From Clavaria fumosa (taxonomy: Eukaryota; Basidiomycota; Agaricomycetes; Agaricales; Clavariaceae), in NCBI GenBank assembly GCA_951802425.1, contig OX637803.1:2542001-2606000 (forward strand): a stretch of DNA of 64,000 nucleotides, in the 5' to 3' direction. The notes below the pieces were generated by a model. The model searched no databases. It was given only the letters and a program-made list of their open reading frames with translations, and was not told the origin of the DNA. A program made the position numbers and the translations under genes. Positions 22,597 through 33,397 of this stretch are shown here, piece after piece (position 1 is the stretch's first letter; every line of letters starts with the position of its first letter).

Positions 22597-24018
22597 ATGA
22601 CCCAGAATGTGGAAGACATCCGTGCTCGAGCTGCGCTTCTTCAAGCGGCAGCTGATGAGTATAGTACAGGAGGACTGCGCTTTGAGGAATTCGTTGAGAA
22701 AATCCGTTCGAGTGGCGCAACAGCTGAAGAAGCAGAAGACTACCTCTCCCAAGCTCAATCTAGAATTGATCAAGGGACTTCGGAGTCTCAGCCAGGTAGA
22801 GGGAGAGGTGGAATGGTCAAGCGAAATACGGTCCAAGCAGGTGCTGGACCTGATTCAGCTACGACCCAAGAAACTGGTGTTGAGCCTGGGACTGGCCCAA
22901 GCGCAGGAGGGAATACCGCTAGGAGGGCATTGGGTCCTTCAGGACCCGTCTCGAATCCTGTCAGCGGCCAGGTCCCAGAAACTCGTGATCCTGAAATCCC
23001 TAATGTTGATTCGAGTGGCGATGTCGGAGTCGCTACTGAAGCTGCTGCATGGGCGGTTCTGCAGGCAAGATATAGGCCTGTCTTGGGAAGGAGCTCGATC
23101 TGCAGAGATTCGGCAACCCTCCTCAGTGATTTCACTTCCTCTGGAGGGAGGGGTCCTTTTGAGCTTGGTCTATCAGCAAATATCCTCGCAAATGCCCCAC
23201 ATCTCGAGAAACTCCTCTCGGTGGATCTCGACTCGAGTATTAAAGAAACGTACCGTCTGTGAAAATTCTTCGACTCTGACAGAGTCCGAGATGAAGTTGT
23301 CGAGGTACTGCAGACGCAGCAGCTCGAAGAGCCTCTCCCGAAAACAATCTGGCGGGACATCGTACAGGACAAAATGGTGCCTTTTGATAAGATCAATGGG
23401 TGTTTTGATAGAGGATATGATTTCTCAGATGCGCCACATGATGTTGGAGGCGGTTACTCGCTTGTCAAGGCCGAGAGTGTTCCCTCGAAGAAAGCTGTTC
23501 GATCTGAGGCTGAATGGATTCGTTGCTACGATGCGTGGGCTTCTGGAGTTCTTCTCGTCTATCCTCATCGGTCTGGAGAGCTGGGGGAGTTCAGGCGGAT
23601 TGTTCGGGAGATGTTTCACAGGATCCCGGAAGACCCCTTCCTGGCAATTCAGTTTGATAATGAAGTTCGGGAGTGTTATTCGAAGAACCCTTTTCGGATT
23701 GATAATCGCTTCGAGCACAATTCTTCTTTCCTCACTCAAATTGTGTCGGCAGCACGTTCTCATGGGTCTTTTGCTAAACGACCTCTGTGGAGCGATAACC
23801 CGGCTCCTAAACGAATCAAGGCTATTTGCGAGAATTGGAATCTTGGGAAATGCAATGACACTCCTTGCCGAAACCAGCGTCGCCATGGGTTGTGTAGTGA
23901 ATGTGGTGACAAGCACAAAGCCCTTGACGTTGCCGTATGCCTCGGGAAACTCAAAGGGCGACGACAGAGGAATGGGAATGATGGGGGACCCGGAACAGCA
24001 GGTGACAAAAAGAACTAG
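22597..24018 (+). pseudogene. Ngaro-type ORF1 (Gag-like), one in-frame stop
   Basis: The frame opens at ATG 22597 and runs to 24018 (474 codons), broken only by TGA at 23260-23262; it reads on sensibly as KFFDSDRVRDEV, so a CGA codon was probably lost. The N-terminal part is Gly/Pro/Thr-rich. The C-terminal part has a Cys/His cluster (CENWNLGKCNDTPCRNQ..HG.CSECGDKH) that looks like a CCCH-type zinc finger followed by a CxxC pair, fit for nucleic-acid binding by a Gag protein. It overlaps the RT frame by about 47 nt. Confidence 0.8.
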
Positions 24019-25855
24019 ATCAATCAGAACTCCTGGAAAAAGAAAGGCAGATAACATTCTTACAGCGCCTTCCTTTCGCCGTGGACTAAGATGGTCAGAC
24101 TCTTCGCATGTATCCCCATCTGCCCTTTACACTCTAAATGCACTTCCACTCCCTGATCCGCCACTTTTCCTTATTGATGACCCATCTGCACAAGCTAGCC
24201 TCAGTGCATACAAAGATCATATCAAAGTCGAGACTCCCTTCGACATTGACATGCTCGAATCAATGCTTCACAGCCACCCCAACCGTCCTTTCACTTCTTC
24301 CGTAATAAAAGGTCTTCGTCAAGGGTTCTGGCCCTTGGATGAAGGTGACTGGAAGACAGATGCTGAGGAGATTGCTGAAAATTACTCTGTTGAGGAGAAA
24401 GATTTGGAAGTGATTCGAACCTTCAGAGATCGGGAGGTCAAGGCCAGGCGGTGGTCAAACGAGGTCCCAAAACTTCTGCTCAGGGCCAAAACTTCGCCTC
24501 TTTTTGTTGTTTGGCAGAATGGTAAACCGCGAGTGATCACTGACCACTCTGCTTCTGGTCTGAATGATGGAATCCCTCGAGCAGAAGCCAAAGTACACTA
24601 TGATGACATGCGAAGCTTCGGACAAGCCCTCCATGACGCCCGGCGGTTGAATCCTGGACGGCGTCTCGTGACCTTCAAAGACGATGTGGCAAAAGCATTC
24701 CTTAATCTGCCGGCTCACCCTCTGTGGCAGTTAAGACAATTTGTCCAGGTAGATGGGAAACTCTTTATCGTACGAAGGCTGGTCTTTGGGAACAGAGCAT
24801 CACCGCGGATCTGGTGTGCCCTTTCCGGACTCCTTTGCTGGCTAGCTATCTTCAAGCTAGGAATTGCAGATCTCCATGTTTACATGGATGACTTTTTCGG
24901 TTGGGATTTCGCTGATGAACTCATATACTTTCATGGGATCATGCGCCCCAAGAGACAGGTCCAACTCCTGGTGTTTTGGGAAGCCATCAAATGTCCTTTT
25001 GAAGACGAAAAACAACAAGCTGGTTGTCCACTCAAAATCATCGGTTTTTGGGTTGATGTAAACCTTGGGACAATCTCCCTTGAGCCTAGTACCATTTCTG
25101 ACATTGTTGACAAAGCCCAGACCTTTCTCGCAACCCCAGGTCGGCAACCACCCCTCCGGGAATGGTGGCGCTTGTCAGGGCACCTTAACTGGATGCTCAA
25201 TGTGCTACCCTGGGGTCGGCCCGCACTTACAGAGTTGTATAGAAAGACAAGTGGGAAGAACCACCCTGGCAGTGGAATATTTATCAATGCTGAAGTCAAG
25301 CGGGACTTGACTTGGCTCATCGAAACGATCCCACAGGCAATCGGTGTCCGTTTCACTGACCAAGGCCTCTGGGCAGACAGCGAAGCCGATCTCGTGATTT
25401 GGACCGATGCCAGCCTTCGGCAAGCCCTCTCTTTCGTTTTTGCAGGAAATGGCTTTGTGTACCAGCTCCGCCATCCTCCTCCTGGTATATCTGTTGACAT
25501 CTTCTTCCTTGAACTTGTAGCCATTATGTCTGCCGTCAGCCATGTCGCCTCGCTTCATTCACCCCCCCAACGTCTTTTACTTTGGACCGATAGCTTGGAC
25601 GCAGTTGGATCGTTTAATTCACTCCGTGTATCTGAAGCAATTCACAATGGCCCGCTTTTAGGTGTGGCATCCCTCATCCTCAGATCTGGCATTGATCTCC
25701 GAGTCCAACACATCCCTGGAAAACAGAATATACAAGCAGATCTACTCTCTCGTATGATGATTGATGAATTTGCTCACCAATTCCCTTCTTACTGCGTCCG
25801 CTCTTTTGACCCTCCACGGGACCTCCTGCCGGCGCGATGGAGGCTTTGTTTTTGA
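23972..25855 (+). CDS. Ngaro-type reverse transcriptase / RNase H
   Basis: The likely start is ATG 23972, giving about 627 residues. The same frame is open further upstream to 22607, but there it only overlaps ORF1 and lacks coding character. RT motifs: KPRVITDHSASGLNDG, the first catalytic Asp in TFKDDVAKAF, and the active site VYMDDFF. The RNase H region shows WTDAS, a Glu in FLELVA, WTDS and NIQADLLSR. The order and the DIRS/Ngaro flavour of the RT fit the adjacent tyrosine recombinase. No stop or frameshift. The 3' end overlaps the recombinase ORF by 19 nt, suggesting coupled translation or alternative splicing. Confidence 0.9.
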   Translation: MGMMGDPEQQVTKRTRSIRTPGKRKADNILTAPSFRRGLRWSDSSHVSPSALYTLNALPLPDPPLFLIDDPSAQASLSAYKDHIKVETPFDIDMLESMLHSHPNRPFTSSVIKGLRQGFWPLDEGDWKTDAEEIAENYSVEEKDLEVIRTFRDREVKARRWSNEVPKLLLRAKTSPLFVVWQNGKPRVITDHSASGLNDGIPRAEAKVHYDDMRSFGQALHDARRLNPGRRLVTFKDDVAKAFLNLPAHPLWQLRQFVQVDGKLFIVRRLVFGNRASPRIWCALSGLLCWLAIFKLGIADLHVYMDDFFGWDFADELIYFHGIMRPKRQVQLLVFWEAIKCPFEDEKQQAGCPLKIIGFWVDVNLGTISLEPSTISDIVDKAQTFLATPGRQPPLREWWRLSGHLNWMLNVLPWGRPALTELYRKTSGKNHPGSGIFINAEVKRDLTWLIETIPQAIGVRFTDQGLWADSEADLVIWTDASLRQALSFVFAGNGFVYQLRHPPPGISVDIFFLELVAIMSAVSHVASLHSPPQRLLLWTDSLDAVGSFNSLRVSEAIHNGPLLGVASLILRSGIDLRVQHIPGKQNIQADLLSRMMIDEFAHQFPSYCVRSFDPPRDLLPARWRLCF

Positions 25856-26838
25856 GCCCCCTGGGCGCATCGTCAAGTACAACGACCATGCGCCCAAAAC
25901 TGAGCCTGGACGAACTGGACCTCCGTGTCCGCTTCTTACAGGCCAATGCCATCGAAAAATCAACGAAGAAGAACTACTCCACTGGCGCTCGAGACTACAT
26001 CCGGTTCTGTGTGATGCACGGTTTGTCCCTCGACCCCACCCCCTCTACCCTCTCCCGCTACATCGCATACTCCTCGATATTCATCGCTTCTGCCCCCAAA
26101 TACCTATCTGGTGCTCGGCACTTCCTCACCGAGCACTACCCAGACTTTGCTGAAAACAGGGCACACCCTCTCGTGCAAACGACGATTGCAGGTGCACGCA
26201 AAATACGTGCCGACCCTGTTAGACGGAAAGCGCCGCTGCGCCCCTCCCACCTACAGATGTTCCTACACACCGCAAGAATGTCAAACAAATATGATGATTT
26301 CTTGTTCATCACGATACTCACTGTTGCTTTTTATGCCTGCCATCGCATGGGTGAATTGATCTCAAAGAACGACAAAGGTCTGCTCGATTGGCGAAAGATC
26401 ATCAAGCGTGGTTCGCTGACATTCCCGGGACGACGGGCTGTCTATACCCTCCCCTACCACAAGGGGGATCGCTTCTACCAAGGGACAGAGATCATGTTGA
26501 TAGAGCAAGACGTTGTTAATCCTGTCAAACTTTTGCATGAATACGTGATGTGGCGCGACTCCATGCACGGTGCAAAGGCTGCTTTATTCATTCGTGCTGA
26601 CGGATCTACACCCACACGTTCATGGTTTGACAAAAGGTTTTTCACTCACCTTGACCATTCCTTCGGAGGTCATTCCGCTCGAGCTGGCGGCGCTACATTC
26701 TATGCATCACTGGGACTGACCGAAGACGTGATCCAGGCCCTAGGTCGCTGGTCTTCTCAATCTTGGAAGACCTACATTCGTGATAATCCCGCTGTCCGCG
26801 CGGAAGCTCAACTGGCAACGGCTCGGCGATTGCCTTAA
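25837..26838 (+). CDS. Tyrosine recombinase of the Ngaro-type element
   Basis: 333 residues from ATG 25837. A SAM-like N-terminal core-binding domain (KKNYSTGARDYIRFC) is followed by the catalytic domain. The expected R-H-x-x-R-Y set can be seen: Arg in CHRMGEL, HSARAG (H-x-x-R), and Tyr in WKTYIRD. In DIRS/Ngaro elements this enzyme joins the cDNA to the target in place of a DDE integrase, which explains the lack of target duplication. Intact. Confidence 0.92.
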   Translation: MEALFLSPLGASSSTTTMRPKLSLDELDLRVRFLQANAIEKSTKKNYSTGARDYIRFCVMHGLSLDPTPSTLSRYIAYSSIFIASAPKYLSGARHFLTEHYPDFAENRAHPLVQTTIAGARKIRADPVRRKAPLRPSHLQMFLHTARMSNKYDDFLFITILTVAFYACHRMGELISKNDKGLLDWRKIIKRGSLTFPGRRAVYTLPYHKGDRFYQGTEIMLIEQDVVNPVKLLHEYVMWRDSMHGAKAALFIRADGSTPTRSWFDKRFFTHLDHSFGGHSARAGGATFYASLGLTEDVIQALGRWSSQSWKTYIRDNPAVRAEAQLATARRLP

Positions 26839-26922
26839 CTCCCCTCTCACCCTCTCGGCTACTCGCTTTTTCATCTATACACCGCCACCTTCCCCCACAC
26901 TCACACATCCCATGGCCATTAT

Positions 26923-27018
26923 AGCCCTGTACTCCGCAGCTCGTATCTCAATCCCATCTCATTTGTAGGGTGTCCCTGGAGGGCCCCCTAGTTGCACCAC
27001 AATCAGTTCAGAGCAGAG
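26923..27018 (+). repeat. B1 repeat of the Ngaro-type element
   Basis: 96 bp, starts AGCCCTGTACTCCGCAGC and ends CAGTTCAGAGCAGAG. Matches B2 and directly abuts A2, as in the Ngaro model. Confidence 0.93.
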
Positions 27019-27019
27019 G

Positions 27020-27558
27020 TCGCAGCAGTCGCAATTTCCATAGGAAGTAAGCGACTTTTTAGGCCTCTGCCATACACTGTGATTCCGGCACTCAGCCCAC
27101 AGCCTTGCTCTCTCCTATATCCCCTGTCTCATGCTTCACATGCTCGCTCTCCGCCTCACGGCCCATGCGTAACTGCGTCGCCTCAACACTACATTTGGGT
27201 CCCTTTCGTAACTCGGGTCATGCTTTGTCTCGGTTAGAGCGCTACATCTGTGTAGCAGATGCTCCTCTCGAGACGGACTATAAAACATGCGCCCATAGCC
27301 CTTGTGCTGGCTATCACCCAGCCCACAGCACAAGGTATGCACCTCACACCCAACCTCCAGCTCCTCGAGCTAACACCGCAGCATCACTAGATACGCAACC
27401 CAGGTCTCACCAGACTGCATCCTCGCAGCGGGTTCACGCATATCCTAGTACGTCTCCCCCCTCTCTAAGAACACTTTTTTTACTTATATACAGTTGCTAT
27501 CACCTCTTCTCAGCCTCTATACTCGTCCCAACACCCTCTCTGACGTCCTCTTAGCGAC
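27020..27558 (+). repeat. A2 repeat of the Ngaro-type element
   Basis: 539 bp, same length as A1. The three differences seen are CG/CA or CA/CG. Confidence 0.93.
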
Positions 27559-27572
27559 CCGCCCACCTCTCC

Positions 27573-27620
27573 CTATATCTTATTTATGTTATATCTTATT
27601 TATATTATATCTTATTTATG
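27573..27620. repeat. Triplicated ATATCTTATTTAT tandem repeat
   Basis: Three 16-bp AT-rich units lie between A2 and B2. No such unit separates A1 from the ORFs or precedes B1. Confidence 0.85.
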
Positions 27621-27716
27621 AGCCCTGTACTCCGCAGCTCGTATCTCAATCCCATCTCATTTGTAGGGTGTCCCTGGAGGGCCCCCTAGTTGCACCACAA
27701 TCAGTTCAGAGCAGAG
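27621..27716 (+). repeat. B2 repeat, right end of the Ngaro-type element
   Basis: 96 bp, matches B1. The right boundary is set by loss of similarity after GAGCAGAG. Confidence 0.92.
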
Positions 27717-27868
27717 GCGGGCAAGCAAGCCCCTAATATCGCATGACTTGTTACTGACATGTGACTTAGTGTTCACACGTGACTTCAGATCCTGTCTTGT
27801 CACTCGCTTCTTTTGCTCCTCCTCATTATCTTGGAGTGTTGGAGCGAGAGGTGGCACAGGCATCACCA

Positions 27869-29398
27869 ATGTCTGACGGTGACTCTCCACTCACCTCGAC
27901 GTTGTCCCTAGAACTTCCACAGCGAGACGACTACGCGGCCGCAGACCCCGCGCGCAGACGCCTCGCCCCGAAACGGCGGTTCCCGCTCTTCGCCTCGCTG
28001 GCGGCAGGCCGCGCGAAGCCACGCCGTCTTGGCAGTACAGAAGCTTCGCTGCAAGAACGGCAACAGCAGCAGGGTGAGACTCATGCCTCGCAACCTGCCT
28101 CTCCGCGCTCCGAGACGGCCGGGTACATCGAGCTAAGCCACTCCGAGTACCCCGGTCTGCCCGAAGATGAGAAGAACGAGTATCGCTGGGCCGCGCTCTT
28201 TGAGAACCAACGAGGGTAGATCCTCTCCTTTTGTTTTTGCATAACATATCGAGTCTAAACTCCAAACAATAGCGTCACACTTTTCTCTACCGCGCTGTAC
28301 TCCTCCTCGAGCCTGCTCCCTGTGGACCCACAGCCCTACACGGCGCCAGGCGCGCCCCCCGCGCGGAATCACCAGCCCGCACTCACGCCTGGGACATACC
28401 CACTGCCTGACGGCAACTGGCGTTGGGTCTCGACGCGCTGGATGATCGACATGCGCCACGAGGGCGAGGTGCAATGGGACGGCTTCGAGTACAACTGGCG
28501 CTTCCGTGCGCGCGGCTGGCGCCCACACGCCGGCCCCGTCAGCGGCGGCGCGTGGGTCCGCAGACGCATGTGGGTCCGTCTCATGATGAAGCCCCATGGC
28601 AAGACGCACGCGCCAAAGCGGATACGACATGAGGCTGGCGAAGAGGGCGCTGACAACGGCGTGTCCTCTTATTCCGGGCATGACGGGCCAGTGGGCAACG
28701 GTCGCGCGCCCAGCTCATGGCCGGGGACGGAATGGTCGTTGCAATCGGCAGCCTCGTCGTCTTCGCGGTTGCACCCGCCGTCGGTGGTCGAGTCCGCGTG
28801 GGGCGCCAAAGACGCGATGCTCGAGGCGGACGCGGTGTGGAAGGGCGACGACGCAGCGCGCGACTGGGAGCGATGTCGCGCGCTGCTGCGCCGTCTTGGG
28901 CGGGACGGACGCAGGCTGGAGCTGTGGCGCCGGTGGCTTGGCGATTATCGTGATGGGGCGCGTTTGGAACAGAAGGACGAGGGGGAGGAGAAGAGAAAGA
29001 GCGGGAATGAGAAGTGGAAGGGTAAAGGGCGCCAGCCCGCACAGTGGAGCTCGGACGACGAGCCTTTACCCAGCGAAGTGGCGAAGATTCAGAGGGCAGA
29101 GCAGATGCCCAAGGCTGAGCCACCTCCGCTCGACTATATCAGACCCGTCCTGCGCGCTCATGTATGTGGAGAAAGGCCCCTATCCTTTTCGTGCACTGAC
29201 GCGCTTATAAAGGGTCGCACTTTGCTCCATTTGTTCGTATATCCGGAATCCCGCGTGGAGTTTCTTGAGCTTGTGTTATTGGCCGGTCTTCTACCTGAGA
29301 TGGACGCCGGTGTGCTCGTCGAGGTGGACTTTTGGAGCTACATGCAGGAATTGGACGCGTTCGGAGGACAGATTGGCGATGGCTTCGGTTCTACGTGA
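27869..29398 (+). CDS. DysF (dysferlin/peroxin) domain protein, about 473 residues
   Basis: Three exons in phase: 27869-28215, 28273-29161, 29213-29398 (the last intron, GTATGT...AAAG, is 51 bp, so retention would also keep frame). The N-terminal 115 residues are low-complexity and Arg/Ala-rich, ending in YPGLPEDEKNEYRWAALFENQRG. The second exon starts VTLFSTALYSSSSLLPVDP, then the DysF signature with conserved aromatics: PLPDGNWRWVSTRWMIDM, GEVQWDGFEYNWRFR, GGWVRRR-like GGAWVRRRMWVRLM. This domain occurs in fungal Pex23/Pex30-family ER-peroxisome proteins and in Spo73/Mug65-like meiotic proteins. With no obvious membrane segment here, the soluble Spo73/Mug65-like branch fits better; which of the two is not decided. 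The C-terminal part is acidic and ends in a hydrophobic segment. Confidence 0.8.
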
Positions 29399-30047
29399 TC
29401 GTTCCTGGACCTGACTCAACATCTATATCAGACTTACAGTGCTCGTCTTTTTTGCATGCTTCCCCATGATACATTCAGATTCAGCCGCGATAACGATATA
29501 GTCCCTATTCACTGCCAATGCCTCCGCATCCTCCATCGATTGCTTTTGTACCCAGATTGGAGTTGGCGGGTATACCGGGGATGAAATAGCGCCGCTTACG
29601 CGCCGGCATTGTGCGGAAATTTATAATCTGAATCAAATGTGTAGAATTGGCTTACGATAAACGACTGCGCAACTGAAGGGACATTGTGCCACGGTGTTAG
29701 CGCGTGCCTTGCTTGCCAAGTGGATGACGCCATGATCCGGCTACAAAATCCGAGTGGCTGTGTTTGCTGACTCAGCTAATCGCGTGGTGGAGTTTCGACC
29801 GCCGATTTTCGTACAGTACGGGTGTAAGGGTATCGCTATCGTTGATTTTGAAATGCAACGTGCTCAAGTCGTCGTGACAACCCCGAGTTCATATTTGCAA
29901 TTGAATATCACTGTAATGTGCAGCAACCCTGATAACTCATTCACGTGATGTGACTTACGATCACGTGCTGCAGAAATGGTCTGATGCGTGATTTTGAATT
30001 GCCCCCACCAATAAAAGGAGGTAAGTCGAGTCGAATCAGTTCTGCAC
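29399..30047. other. Intergenic region / ERG3 promoter
   Basis: No gene seen. The right end holds two TCACGTG boxes and a CAATAAAAGG motif about 40 bp before the ERG3 start. Confidence 0.6.
29941..29967. promoter_or_regulatory. Paired TCACGTG E-boxes upstream of ERG3
   Basis: TCACGTGAT at 29941 and TCACGTGCT at 29961, 20 bp apart (about two helical turns) and about 90 bp before the ERG3 ATG. E-boxes of this form can bind bHLH factors, including SREBP-type sterol regulators. The regulator is inferred. Confidence 0.45.
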
Positions 30048-31327
30048 ATGGACCTCGTACTCACCGCGTGCGACGACCTTTTCCTTGACAGAATCTGGGC
30101 AGCTGTCGCTCCAGTCTCATGCGACGTCGACGATCCATCCATCCTGCCGTTGTCTGCATGGCCCCGAGACTTTCTTCCCAGACAGACTATCTCGCTTTTC
30201 GTCCTGACCCTCTTCGGCATCCACGTCGTTTATTTCCTCTTTGCGGGCCTTTCCTATGCTTTCCTCTTTAACCATGCCATGATGCGCCACCCCCGCTTCC
30301 TGCCGAATCAAGTCAGGCGCGAGATTGCTTGCTCCCTACGTGCCTTCCCCGGCATGATAGCCCTCACTCTCCCTTGGTTCCTCGGCGAGGTCCGTGGTTT
30401 CTCCCGTCTCTATGACGGCGTCTCCACATACGGACTGCCATACCTGTTTCTAAGCGTTCCTTTGTTAGTGATTTTCTTTTTTTATATATAAAAAAAAGAA
30501 AAGAAAAATATAACTGGATGAATCTATCCTAGCTTTCTTCTTTTCACAGACTACCTCATATATTGGATCCACCGTACGCTTCATACACCATTGCTATATA
30601 AGCACGTCCACAAACCACACCACAAGTGGCTCAGTGCGTCTCCTTTTCTCTTTCCGTTTGGCATGCCATTGACCTACTTATTCCCCGGCACGCCAATAAC
30701 AGTCCCGACGCCGTTCGCATCCCATGCTTTCCACCCTGTGGACGGATACCTCCAGTCCGTGCCGTACCATATGTTTGTCTTCCTCTTCCCACTGCATCGG
30801 AGACTGTACCTCGTGCTCTTTGTCGTCGTTAATCTATGGGCCATACTTGTACGTTCTGGCGCTTAGTAAGATCCCCCTTCCTATCCCCATTCCTCCTCGC
30901 ACCCCGCTTTCCATTTCCAATCACTAACGGAGGACACACACAATCACCCTTTAATCATCACAGATCCATGATTCGGACATGATTACGGGACATGCACTCG
31001 AAAAAGTAATCAATGGGCCTGCACATCACACGCTCCACCATCTCTACTTCACAGTCAACTATGGCCAGGTTCGTCCACGCTCAAACCACGTGTCTACAGG
31101 GACATGTTTTTTCTCACGACCTGCACATCCAGTATTTTACGTGGGCAGACAAGGCGTACAAATCCTACCGCCAACCAGAGTCCTCGCTAGACCCGATGCT
31201 CGACGTCCCGTCGCATCGAACGCCGTCACAGTCGCCACGAGGAGAAAAGGCGGAGCTATCCCTGTCATCGCCGGAAGACTCGGAGTCGGAGTCAGAGCAG
31301 TCCAGGGAAACGTCAAAAAAGGGATAA
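30048..31327 (+). CDS. ERG3: C-5 sterol desaturase (ERG3), 320 residues
   Basis: Membrane-bound di-iron enzyme of the fatty-acid hydroxylase superfamily that introduces the C5-C6 double bond in ergosterol synthesis in the ER. Five exons fit in phase: 30048-30463, 30533-30633, 30703-30848, 30964-31068, 31133-31327. The three His clusters are present: HRTLH, HKPHH and HTLHH. Family-typical text surrounds them ([35 protein letters not shown]). Hydrophobic segments precede the first cluster and follow the second. The C-terminal tail after YFTWAD is Ser/Glu-rich ([11 protein letters not shown]). Introns 3 and 4 cut close to the catalytic motifs. Codons and splice sites look normal, so the gene is probably active. 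Confidence 0.92.
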
Positions 31328-31552
31328 AGAATGTTCGGACACCGCACCCACAGTCCTCCTATCATTTTGAACTCACTGACCATACTTATTGTCCTTTAGT
31401 CCCTTGTTCATCCTCGTCTAGCATTGCCGCGAAACAGTCATCCATACTTTGTAAAATTCGTTGCCAGTCACGTTCCCTAACTACAACGACTCAATAATAA
31501 TATTTGTGGTCTTTGAGGCGTAGCGTGACTTAGTTCGTCGTGCGTTGGTGCA

Positions 31553-33260
31553 ATGACAACGTTGGCCGTGTTCGACACCGTGTACCCTGCAGACACGGTC
31601 GAGTTCTGCCCGCACCCCAACGCGCTCGATGTCCTCGTATGCGGCACGTACCTTCTCGACACAACAACGACAACGGCAGCACAGGGGTCGCCAAAGCGGC
31701 TCGGCAAATGCTTCCTCCTCGAGGTCTCCCCTGCGGCCAACGATAGCGAGGTTGCTAGCGCCAGCGACGGTGCGCGTGTCGATGACGGACAACGCCCGGG
31801 GACGCTCCATCTGTGCGTGCACACCACAACGATGATGACACTCCCATCTCCTCCCTCGTTTTGAGAACCCCCTCCTCCCCTAACAACAAGGACTGACGCG
31901 ACTTCCATCTCCCTTGGATGACTTCAACGCGCGCAAAGCCGGACACTGCAGGAAGTCGCGCTGCCTGCTGTGCCGGACGTGAGATGGTACGTATCCCTCC
32001 CCTTCGTACACCCACGTCTGCGGTCGTATGGTCGCGTAATTTTCTTTCCCCTTCTTGCAAAGGTGCCACATGTCGAGCGCCGTGGACCCTATTCTGGCCA
32101 TCGCCGACTCCGAAGGGAGCGTCGCGCTATTCAAGCTCCTGCAGGACCCGGTTCGCCCTTTCCCCTATGTTCCCTCCCGCTCACATTTGAATGGAAAACG
32201 GCCGCGCCGTCCAGCAGAGACGGATAGTCGAGATCGACTCCATTCGATGTGCGTCGGCCGACAACCTCTGTCTGTCTCTCGACTGGTCAAACCGTCGGAC
32301 ACCATCGACGTAGGTTGTCCTGCGGATACTTTGAGGATATTCATGTTTTTGAGCACGTTTCGCTTGGGCGTTGTTTAGGGATCCGGGGTCCTTGATCGTG
32401 TCGCTGTCCAACGGTGCTCTCGCCCTTTTGAGGCCGAACGACCAATACGGCTTGACGCTGACTGAACATTGGCACGCTCATGACCACGAGCCGTGGACAG
32501 CGGCGTGGAATTATTGGAACTCGAACGTCGTTTACTCTGGTTCGTTGGTTTCCCTCATCGACACTCTGGGCATATCAATGGAGTATTTTCCTTACGTCTG
32601 CTCTATTCCTGTCTGGTGTGAATGGACGAACAGGTGGCGATGATCTCAGCATGAAAGGATGGGATGTCCGCTCGTCTCCGGCTTCACCCCTCTTTGTCAA
32701 TCGACGGTGACTACGGGTTCTACATTCATGTCTACGAGCAGTATTGACTTCGGGACACGCTCAGCTTCGACGCGGGCGTCACATGCATTCAGAGTCATCC
32801 CCACGTCGAACACCTACTCGCCGTTGGCTCGTCAGTCTCCCAATTCTTAGACACACAATGGATTCTCTGAATACAAGTTGGGGCCTTCCCTGTGGAATAC
32901 ACCCGTCACAGGTACGACGACAGCGTGCGCCTATTCGACGTGCGCAAGCCGCTGGCGCCGCTCGTGTGCCTCGCGGTCGGTGGGGGCGCGTGGCGCGTCA
33001 AGTGGCACCCGTCCGCAGCGCGCAAGAACGACTTGCTCGTGGCGTGCATGCATGACGGGTTCAAGGCCGTCGAGGTCTCCGAAGCCGGCCTGGGCTCGGA
33101 GGCGTCGTTCGACAGCGCGAGAGTGGTGCAGCGCTTCGACGAGCATGAGAGCTTGGCGTACGGGGTAGACTGGGCGCACGAGACGATGAGGAGTGGTGGG
33201 AAGACGTTGGTAGCTAGTTGCTCGTTCTACGACCACGCTCTGCGTCTTTGGACTGCTTGA
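31553..33260 (+). CDS. DPH7: Diphthine methylesterase-like WD40 protein (DPH7), 378 residues
   Basis: DPH7 (yeast Rrt2/YBR246W) acts in diphthamide formation on elongation factor 2, removing the methyl ester before amidation. Eight exons close in phase: 31553-31812, 31939-31986, 32063-32150, 32218-32309, 32379-32539, 32634-32706, 32765-32830, 32912-33260. Characteristic text is FDTVYPADTVEFCP, DPILAIADSEGSVALF, CASADNLCLSLDWSNR, HAHDHEPWTAAWNYWN, VYSGGDDLSMKGWD, GVTCIQSHPHVEHLLAVGSYDDSVRLFD and LVASCSFYDHALRLW, which read as successive WD40 blades. A long insert of Thr/Ala/Ser lies in blade 1. It starts 225 bp after ERG3 and is followed at 138 bp by the stress-protein gene. Confidence 0.92.
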
Positions 33261-33397
33261 ACGGTCCGTATTTTATTTATTATAATTTTTGCGGACGCGA
33301 CGTATGTAAGTCACGAGACGCTGCGTCTCAGCCACCCCCTCGCCTCGCTAAAGGCCACTCCCCGCTTCAACGCCTCAATCTCAGCCCTTTCCTCGCA

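Larger units (their letters stand above)
22011..27716 (+). mobile_element. Ngaro-type tyrosine-recombinase retrotransposon
   Basis: The element has the split direct repeats of the Ngaro group: A1 (22011-22549), ORFs, B1 (26923-27018), A2 (27020-27558), B2 (27621-27716). A1 and A2 are both 539 bp with only three differences, all at CpG. B1 and B2 are both 96 bp and look identical. It encodes a Gag-like ORF, RT/RNase H and a tyrosine recombinase, and no DDE integrase. As expected for this group there is no target-site duplication at the ends. Only one clear defect was seen, a TGA in ORF1, so the copy is young. Confidence 0.93.
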
